This document shows, piece by piece, positions 21,355 to 27,575 of a stretch of 30,835 nt of DNA. The stretch is from Phaeoceros laevis. Taxonomy: Eukaryota; Anthocerotophyta; Anthocerotopsida; Notothyladales. Within the stretch, counting starts at the first letter, position 1. Every line of letters starts with the position of its first letter. A program made the translations under genes and the position numbers. Below the pieces are notes generated by a model. The model saw nothing but the letters and a program-made list of their open reading frames with translations. It did not search any database and was not told where the DNA came from. Location: contig JBNGIQ010009497.1 of assembly GCA_049999765.1 (NCBI GenBank), positions 427,837-458,671 of the forward strand, written 5' to 3'.

Positions 21355-21778
21355 GACAAAGCCATATGCCCAGGAGCATGCGTACACTCACAACAATAAC
21401 TACGTTTTTTAGAATCTGTACATCGGAAACATATGAATGTTCATGGATTACAAACCTACATATGGTCCAGGGCTAAAAAACGTGTTGACTTTTGGAACGT
21501 CATGGCCTTGTACAGAACTATGGCACGTCATGGCCTTGTACAGAACTATGGCACTATTGCCAGAGTAGCCTACAAACGGCATTAGAAGTACATGATTTGG
21601 TACACTGCAACGGAACAAATACTTCGCAGATCTGCACAGTTCCCGGCTCCCTTGGCCCTCGCTTTGCTTCGCTTCGTTGCGAGATAGGCTCCCCAAACAG
21701 ACGTGACTCATACGTTGTGCTGTTCTGCCACACAACCAGGGCAATAGCTTGCTACCGAACATGCAACTATGCTCAATA
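21355..21778. other. intergenic region between convergent chloroplast-protein genes
   Basis: These 424 bp separate two convergent stop codons and should carry both 3' UTRs. Apart from the 28-bp direct duplication listed separately, nothing is recognisable. Open frames crossing it are chance. Confidence 0.5.
21497..21552 (+). repeat. perfect 28-bp tandem duplication
   Basis: The unit ACGTCATGGCCTTGTACAGA plus ACTATGGC occurs at 21497-21524 and again, identically, at 21525-21552. It lies in the shared 3' region of two convergent genes and looks recent because the copies are identical. Confidence 0.95.
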
Positions 21779-22621
21779 TCAACTTCGGGCAACTTTAAGC
21801 AGCTCAATGTCAAAAAGCAGGGTCTTGTCAATCAAGCCTTGGTTGCGCAACACGAAATCCAACGCTCTTTGTCCTGAGAATGTTGTAGGTTTGGGGCCTT
21901 TCTTGCCATAATCATTATCGGGGTAGCCTAGTTCCGGAGGCACCACAATTCTTCTCACTCCGCCAACATGCATTGTCGCCACAGCCTCCTCAAATGCGGG
22001 TATGACCTCATTCCAACCTAGCTTGAACCTGAAGAACTCCTTCTCATCCCCCTCAAAAGAGCCTCCTTTGGCCTTATTCCTGGCCTCGAAAATGCGGCCG
22101 TAGTATCCGATGGTGTAGCCATCCCAGTCCACAACCACCGTGTCCCCAGCCTGCGGTACTTCTCCAGACCCTGCCCTCAGATCCTTGTACTGCAGTCCGC
22201 TCTCAGTCTCCGTGTAGTCCGGGTACTTCATCTTGGTCTTCCCATAATCCTTCCCTCTAAGCGCAGGCATGTCTGCAAACCCAGCAGCACAGGCATTCTC
22301 GGATCGTGTTGCTGCCAAAAGCCCCAATCCTAGGACTCCAACTGGAAATCTCCACAACTCTCTTCGGCCGAACTGAATCTCTCCGTCTGAGTCCCTGTCA
22401 CGCCCATCCTTGTCACAACAGAGTTGCTCAGCATCACATGAGGCCCTTGCGAGCGATACGGCTGTTCCCGGGCTGCTGTGGTTGCCCCTGATCCCGCATG
22501 CTGATCCCAAGGATGACCAACGAGAATAGCAAGGTGACGCCGACGAAAAACACGAGCGGGATGAGAGGCAGCTATGCTTAGGAGAACAGAGTAGCGAACA
22601 GGCCACGGCTTGGGCAGCCAT
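21779..22621 (-). CDS. FKBP19: FKBP19-like peptidyl-prolyl isomerase of the thylakoid lumen, intronless, 280 aa
   Basis: The ATG at 22621 is the first in the frame. Residues 1-80 are Ser/Cys/Arg-rich, as in a chloroplast transit peptide. A twin-arginine lumenal signal follows: RR at 86-87, hydrophobic core FPVGVLGLGLL, and ACA at 110-112 before AGFADMPALRG. The FKBP domain (about 140-278) has WDGYTIGYYGRIFEARNK, GWNEVIPAFEEAV, GGVRRIVVPPELGYP, FSGQRALDFVLRNQGLIDK and a final FDIELLKV. These match plant FKBP19 (At5g13410, from memory) nearly residue for residue. FKBP proteins catalyse prolyl cis-trans isomerisation, although many lumenal FKBPs lack strong activity. The absence of introns is notable because the neighbouring RCA-like gene is also intronless. 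It converges on that gene. Confidence 0.93.
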   Translation of the reverse strand: MAAQAVACSLLCSPKHSCLSSRSCFSSASPCYSRWSSLGSACGIRGNHSSPGTAVSLARASCDAEQLCCDKDGRDRDSDGEIQFGRRELWRFPVGVLGLGLLAATRSENACAAGFADMPALRGKDYGKTKMKYPDYTETESGLQYKDLRAGSGEVPQAGDTVVVDWDGYTIGYYGRIFEARNKAKGGSFEGDEKEFFRFKLGWNEVIPAFEEAVATMHVGGVRRIVVPPELGYPDNDYGKKGPKPTTFSGQRALDFVLRNQGLIDKTLLFDIELLKVARS

Positions 22622-23113
22622 CTCCAGTCTGTGTTCTTGGGGCCAGAAGTGAGTATTACGGAGACCACTTTCAAGCAACTAGATTGTTTTGAAGCCGTTC
22701 AGACGACGCCAGCACACAAAATGATAGTTATGACGAAGGATGATAGGAATCCCACGCAACATGGGGACAGAACGAGGACAGCTATCCGATGGCCAGCCGG
22801 AGCCCCAAGGTTCGTACCCGGTCATCCGCTAGTCTCTTTGCTCTACCTATCCGAGTTACCTGCTCTGAGCCGAAGTATGTTCCACATGGACTCTCTGAAG
22901 ACGCTACACAGACGTTCCTCGATGGACTATACCCTGGAAAGAACGATGCACCGTTGTCACTGTCTTCTGCCTCGGCCTTTCTTCGAGGCGTGCTGTGGAG
23001 CCTGCTCCTTCGGGACCTCCTCCTCCACAACAGCTGCACGAGGCATGAGAGCAAACCTCTCAGCACCCTAACTGTGTTCTACAGTTCACACGATCAGCTA
23101 GTGAATTGCAGCG
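22622..23113. other. intergenic region between FKBP19-like and SRP9 genes
   Basis: About 490 bp. Both flanking genes run on the minus strand, so this stretch holds the SRP9 3' UTR and the FKBP19-like promoter. Overlapping open frames on both strands (22782-23154) encode unrelated, unrecognised peptides and are taken as chance. Confidence 0.5.
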
Positions 23114-23525
23114 TTAAGTCATCCTACCATCAGGACCGCGGGCCATCATTGTGAAGAAGACATTGTTCAATTTCTCCATCTTCTTGGCATCTTGAGACTG
23201 ATCAGTCTTGAACTTCAAGCACTGCGGCAAGAGTGGTCTTGGTCAACACAAGCACGGAAAATCACCTGAATTTGAGCTTTTCAAGCGTGGTCACGGCCGC
23301 GGTGCCATACCACCCGATCGTCGGTGACCTTGAGCACCAACTTCCCATCGCAATGGCGGTACTTCATCACATAGCGAGTCTGGATAGTCAAAGCCCACAA
23401 TGCTTGCGAACGCACCTAATTCGCTGCTACATCCGTCAGAGACAAAAGGATACCGCGATCGGATCAGCTCTGAAGAGCAGAGTAGCGCGCTCCTCAAAGC
23501 TGTCCAATGAGTCTAAGTACACCAT
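23114..23525 (-). CDS. SRP9: signal recognition particle 9-kDa protein, 3 exons, 82 aa
   Basis: Minus-strand exons: 23525-23454, 23379-23311 and 23221-23114. The introns are GTATCC..ATCCAG and GTATGG..CCGCAG, both phase 0, and the total is 249 nt. The protein starts MVYLDSLDSFEERATLLFRA and continues TRYVMKYRHCDGKLVLKVTD. It then reads DRVCLKFKTDQSQDAKKMEK and LNNVFFTMMARGP. These are the SRP9 hallmarks, including YxxKYRHxDGxLxxKVTDD and CLxxKTDQ-QDxKKxEK, and the length is normal for the family. SRP9 pairs with SRP14 on the Alu domain of 7SL RNA and slows translation elongation while ribosomes are brought to the ER. All exons are under 110 nt, so no long open frame reveals the gene. A U6-like gene lies about 140 bp upstream on the same strand. 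Confidence 0.93.
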
Positions 23526-23665
23526 GGCATGCCTCGGTGATGTTCCCCGCTGCTTTTAAATCACGGCGGCTGTGGGTGCAGGCTAGTGCCCAGGAACCGC
23601 GTCCAGACAAGAGGAGCAAGCTTTAGGGCAAAACTCACCACGCAGATGAGCCAGAAGGGTGATCG

Positions 23666-23772
23666 AAAAAGTTTGGACCATTTCTCGATTTGTGCGTGTC
23701 ATCCTTGGGGCCATGCTAATCTTCTCATCTTCTCTGTATCGTTCCAATTTTAACGCATGTCCCCAAAGGGAC
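23666..23772 (-). ncRNA. U6 snRNA-like gene, variant or pseudogene
   Basis: Read on the minus strand from 23772, the sequence begins GTCCCTTTGGGGACAT and contains AAAATTGGAACGATACAGAG, ATTAGCATGGCCCC, AAGGATGACACGCACAAATC and GAGAAATGGTCC, and ends in five Ts (23670-23666). It matches plant U6 closely, with the ACAGAGA box and the AGC triad present. Two changes are serious: an 8-nt duplication (AGAAGATG) between the ACAGAGA box and the AGC triad, and loss of five bases (TGCGC) from the internal stem-loop. Either should disturb spliceosome catalysis, so this copy is probably non-functional as U6, although its Pol III promoter and terminator look retained. Confidence 0.88.
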
Positions 23773-23799
23773 AAAATCTTGCTGACAGACAATTTTGGC

Positions 23800-23840
23800 T
23801 ATATACTGTTGCCGTGGTCAAGACAGGAGCAATATGGGGT
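23800..23840 (-). promoter_or_regulatory. Pol III snRNA promoter (USE-like element plus TATA) of the U6-like gene
   Basis: On the minus strand a TATATA lies at 23805-23800, that is -33 to -28 relative to the U6 5' end at 23772. An upstream element ACCCCATATTG (23840-23830) matches 8 of 11 positions of the plant USE consensus RTCCCACATCG. The gap between the two is 24 bp, the short spacing that in plants directs Pol III rather than Pol II. Confidence 0.6.
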
Positions 23841-23866
23841 ATATGTGCCGCTGATATGTGTCTTGG

Positions 23867-24235
23867 ACGCTGAAATTCACTGAGGTAGAACCACATAAGA
23901 GGTGGCCTTGTATTTATACATTAAACCGCTCTACAGCCTCCAATGATTCCTTCGGAGCGCCCTTGTGTGAACTTACTTTTGGCTTGCACCCATACATACA
24001 TGGGCAAAAGGGCCATCAATCAGAGCATGTGCTAGTCTAGTGAACCTTTTGTACAAACCATTCAATCGCAGCCATCTCTCAAACGTGTTTAAGCCATCTC
24101 TCGAACGTGTTTCAGCACATGCAGTAAGAATAGGGTACTATAAAGACACTTTGATACACCATAAAGGAACTCTAGAGTAGCTAGTAGTTATGAGGACGGA
24201 GTAGGAGAGCTATCCTACGCTGAAATTCACTGAGG
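23867..24235 (+). repeat. 19-bp direct repeats flanking a 331-bp segment
   Basis: ACGCTGAAATTCACTGAGG occurs identically at 23867-23885 and 24217-24235. The 331 bp between have no coding potential but include a 22-bp tandem pair (24070-24091 and 24092-24113, CCATCTCTC.AACGTGTTT). The arrangement resembles a target-site duplication around a short insertion, or recombination between short repeats. Confidence 0.6.
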
Positions 24236-24738
24236 ATTTTGAGGACATGCGGACAGCCCAAGGACCGAGGAGAGTTGCATGCTAGTGTAAGAGGAAAGAA
24301 GGAACTTTATTCATCACTTTTGGGAAGAGAAGGTGCATTACTACCACCAATGTTTGACAACAAAAGCTTTACTTCTAAGTATACATGAGTGCTTTAAGTA
24401 CTAGTTTAACCACACCGTTGCAATTTGTAGGGCATGTTTGCACCTGCAATTTGTAGGGCATGTGGTGTTTAGCCAACTCCACATGGGAATGTGCGATTGT
24501 CTTAAGAGATGTGAACCGTGACTCCAATTAGAATCATAGGTCGAATCATTGTAATATGATTCTACAATATTTTAAACTAAAGTAAGATATTACTTTTGGA
24601 CAAAAGCTATGGCTCGAAGAAGTTTTTGAACAAAATCTTAAAAACAAATAGTTTGTTCAGCTAATAATTCTATGCATAAAATATAGCCTAGTGTCGAGGA
24701 TAAGGAGTGTAATGTCATTCTCATAACCCTCTTGTGCT
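24236..24738 (+). other. AT-rich upstream region of the DUF26 gene
   Basis: No gene is seen. An 18-bp direct repeat (TGCAATTTGTAGGGCATG) occurs at 24419-24436 and 24445-24462. AAAATATAG at about 24677 is a weak TATA-like element some 60 bp before the DUF26 ATG. The right end is taken as the promoter and leader of the DUF26 gene. Confidence 0.4.
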
Positions 24739-25164
24739 ATGGCTACTCAAATGCAAGGTTTTTTCATTGTGCCCTCGATTGTAATTTGCGTCATGTTATG
24801 CAATACTAACCTTTGCGTTCAAGCACAAACGTCTTGTGTATGTGCTATGGGTGATAGAGATGCTAACCTTGCAACTAAAGTGGCAAATTACATACCCCTT
24901 CTACAAGACGATATTGATTATGCTTATGTTAGTAAGACCCTTCCATTCAAGCAAAAAATTTGGCTTGATGGAAATTGGTTTTCTCACACAGACTTGACAA
25001 TTGTTGCAGACTGCGCTACAACTTTACTTGATAGAGATCAATGTCACAATTGTATTTTTCAAGAACTTTATCCTTATTGGCTTACAAGCCCATGCAGTTT
25101 GTCATTGAGTGTTGCATTATATAATCAACCACCTACTTGTAAATTATTCTATAGTGTGGCTTAA
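24739..25164 (+). CDS. secreted DUF26 (Gnk2/ginkbilobin-like) Cys-rich protein, single exon, 141 aa
   Basis: The N-terminus is a clear signal peptide (IVPSIVICVMLCNTNLCVQA, cleavage likely before QTSC). The mature part of about 110 residues has the layout of one DUF26 domain. It has a core CATTLLDRDQCHNC, then SPCSLSLSVALY and a final Cys before KLFY. DUF26 normally shows C-X8-C-X2-C; here the spacing is C-X9-C-X2-C, a one-residue variation. Secreted single-domain DUF26 proteins bind mannose-type carbohydrate and include antifungal seed proteins and plasmodesmal proteins. No membrane anchor or kinase follows, so apoplastic secretion is expected. The gene is AT-rich like its surroundings. Family membership is likely but rests on a divergent motif. 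Confidence 0.65.
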   Translation: MATQMQGFFIVPSIVICVMLCNTNLCVQAQTSCVCAMGDRDANLATKVANYIPLLQDDIDYAYVSKTLPFKQKIWLDGNWFSHTDLTIVADCATTLLDRDQCHNCIFQELYPYWLTSPCSLSLSVALYNQPPTCKLFYSVA

Positions 25165-26007
25165 TACCTACATACATCAATCATACATGAACTTTCTTTT
25201 GCAATTAGCTCCTCAAAAAATTTATATGCTTGTATATACCATTGATTCTTGACACTACCACTACTACTAATGACATCTATGTTGTTGCTATATTCAAATC
25301 CTATACAAAAGAAAAAAAAACTTTAAAAAAAAATTATTTCTCTTCCTACCATGTTGCTCCATAGACCTCTTCGAAATTCCTTTCGTGGCTCCATAAGATA
25401 CTTTAAGACTTTTTTTTCATGGTATATGTTTTTTTATCACATTCTTAATTTCTTAAAATACTTAAGCAAATTAAAGGTTGGATAAACTTATGTCACCACA
25501 TGATGTAGTACTCCTTGGGCATGAAGATTTCAATGTTTTTCAAATATAGCAAACATACAAGTTTGTCAAATGTGTAAACAAGTTCAGAGCAAATGTTGTC
25601 TACGTCATTAACCATAATTTTCACAACCCGTTTGCGGCTACAGAAATATTAAGAAAAAACGTTACATGACAGACTTTTCTGAGGATCGGCGACCATGGTC
25701 TTCAACTACGACAATGATAAAATATGCTAGTTTGCAAAACGCAGATCACATGCCTTGTGCAAGCTTACTTTGTAGACCTTTTCGGGAAAAAAAAACTTTG
25801 CAGACCTTCTAGACAACCAAGCAAGAGCCAGTTTTAAACTAAACACTATGAATCCGCTCAATTATACAACGTCACTCCTAAGTAACTGATCCCTTGGATA
25901 TCACCCCATCAAGATAGTAGCTACTTATGATAGCGGCAATCCAACAGGTAGCATGTCATGGTCTCCGAACTAACCTTGGGTAGATATGAAACGTATAGTC
26001 TAAAATT
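25165..26007. other. AT-rich intergenic region
   Basis: A stop-rich stretch with A- and T-runs (for example 25310-25332). I see no gene, RNA or complete mobile element. The left end should hold the DUF26 3' UTR. Confidence 0.5.
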
Positions 26008-26221
26008 CTAAATTGTAAGAAACCCACACCGCCTTACTAAATGTAAATAGTTTTCACATGGTGCCCTAGTTACAAAACTTGCCTTTCTACCCTAGAATCC
26101 AAATAATGCTATATCTAAATTGTAAGAAACCCACACCGCCTTACTAAATATAAATAGTTTTCACATGGTGCCCTAGTTGCAAAACCTGCTTGAGTCACCT
26201 TCTACCCTAGAATCCAAATAA
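26008..26221 (+). repeat. 107-bp tandem duplication
   Basis: Copy 1 starts at 26008 and copy 2 at 26115, both with CTAAATTGTAAGAAACCCAC and later AGTTTTCACATGGTGCCCTA and CTACCCTAGAATCCAAATAA. A few substitutions and a small insertion (GAGTCACCT region) separate them. The duplicated DNA is non-coding. Confidence 0.9.
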
Positions 26222-26327
26222 TGCTACGGTGAGTCACTTGCCACCCAAGTTTAGTATTTACAACAAAGTAAATTGGTGATATTTTTTCATGAAATTTGGC
26301 AGCACACTGGATGAGAAGTCCTGGATG

Positions 26328-26427
26328 NNNNNNNNNNNNNNNNNNNNNNNNNNNNNNNNNNNNNNNNNNNNNNNNNNNNNNNNNNNNNNNNNNNNNNNNN
26401 NNNNNNNNNNNNNNNNNNNNNNNNNNN
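26328..26427. other. 100-N scaffold gap flanked by the same 10-mer
   Basis: Exactly 100 Ns. The ten bases before (GTCCTGGATG, 26318-26327) and the ten after (GTCCTGGATG, 26428-26437) are identical. This suggests either that the contigs actually overlap or that the gap sits in a tandem repeat. Confidence 0.95.
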
Positions 26428-26512
26428 GTCCTGGATGAGGGTGTTGTGCATGTTCTCGCAAATTTCAAGGCGTTTGGACCTTAAATAGGAAAGAAAAAAC
26501 TATTTTGCTATG

Positions 26513-26973
26513 AAATCTAACAGTTTTTTTTTTTGTTGGTGAAAAGGCGTAGGCTTTTTACTCTAGCAGCAGTTACATATTGTTTGATCTTGAGGGTTTT
26601 CCCCCTAGTTGGGAAGCCAAGAAAAACCTCCTCTCCTACTTATGTGCATTAAGAGCTTCTTAAACTAAAACCCCCAACTCATGTAGTTGGATCCTTCTAA
26701 CCAAAGACAACCCCTTCCAGCCCTTCTGCAAAGTCGTGATGGACAGCAGTAGTAGGGCTGATCATTTAGTCTGCCAGTTGCTCAACTTCTCTAAGGAAAA
26801 GCTCCCTTACACCACACTTGGTCACCTCATCCACATTGCCGAGATGGCACATGTCGAGATCTGATTCGGCTTGGATCTGCATCCACCTAGTTCGGTGTGC
26901 GCAGGAGAGGTCGTGGAATGTAGTGTTTCCCACAGAGTCCCAAATGGGTGCTGCTAATAAAATCTAACAGTTT
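26513..26973 (-). mobile_element. 5'-truncated LINE-like retroposon with 14-bp target-site duplication
   Basis: AAATCTAACAGTTT occurs at 26513-26526 and again at 26960-26973. Between them lie 433 bp that end, on the minus strand, in ACCAAC followed by a poly(A) run, the 3' end expected of a non-LTR retroposon. The minus strand is open from about 26958 to a stop at 26766 (PIWDSVGNTTFHDLSCAHRT region), likely the end of an ORF2-type protein, although no reverse-transcriptase motif remains. Target-site duplication, terminal A-tract and 5' truncation are together the mark of target-primed reverse transcription. An mRNA retrocopy is the alternative. Confidence 0.75.
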
Positions 26974-27197
26974 CTAACTCATGCGTTTGGTGGCCCAACC
27001 TCCACTTAATGTGATGAGCAAACCACACATCCACCATCCATGGTAGAAAGAAACAAGATACAATGCAACATATAAACTTATCTCTTATGCACAAGCTTAG
27101 GGTTGGCCAGTGCCCTATATGAGATTAGTTAAGTGACTAAAATCTTAGATTAGTTAGATTGACATTCTGGCACAGCGGCAAAGGCTGGGTTTCCATG

Positions 27198-27235
27198 CTC
27201 ACCCGACCCCCTCACAAAATCCTGGGGTCGGTGAG
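27198..27235. repeat. inverted repeat (hairpin)
   Basis: CTCACCCGACCCC (27198-27210) pairs with GGGGTCGGTGAG (27224-27235), with one bulged C and a 13-base loop. It lies about 340 bp upstream of the MULE gene. Role unknown; it is not a tRNA. Confidence 0.7.
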
Positions 27236-27440
27236 TGGCAGCTGCGCCTACGTCTCAATCTCCGACCTCATAATGGCCTGACATGTCAGATTTCCGACGT
27301 GGCACCAACTCGCCATGGGTGGTAGGCATGGCCTCGCCATGCCTCATGCCCATATTCCCGTTCGATACCATACTCCCTCCCGTTGCCCTCTCCCGGCCGT
27401 TGGCGCAACCGTGCAGCCACTCATGGCCAATACCGGGCTA

Positions 27441-27495
27441 CAAAACTGAGCGTGGGCTACCAAACCGAGCGCGGGCTCCAAACCGAGCGCGGGCT
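27441..27495 (+). repeat. three degenerate 17-20-bp tandem units
   Basis: CAAAACTGAGCGTGGGCT, CAAACCGAGCGCGGGCT and CAAACCGAGCGCGGGCT follow one another at 27441, 27461 and 27479. The last two are identical, so the expansion is recent. Confidence 0.85.
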
Positions 27496-27575
27496 CCTAG
27501 CCAAGCGCCGATCAATGTATGTCTTCCGCCTAAGTACGTTTTTGAGCTGGATTTGAGTTTCCGTGCACTGTGATC

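Larger units (their letters stand above)
26974..27575. other. upstream region of the MULE gene
   Basis: No recognised gene. It contains a hairpin at 27198-27235 and an 18-bp repeat cluster at 27441-27495, listed separately. The composition turns from AT-rich to GC-rich at about 27170. A plus-strand open frame at 27283-27573 is proline/arginine-rich because of the short repeats and is not assigned. Confidence 0.4.

Noticed and set aside
22782-23154. Overlapping 90-120-codon frames on both strands between FKBP19 and SRP9
   Set aside because: They overlap each other and have no motifs; one runs into the SRP9 last exon in antisense.
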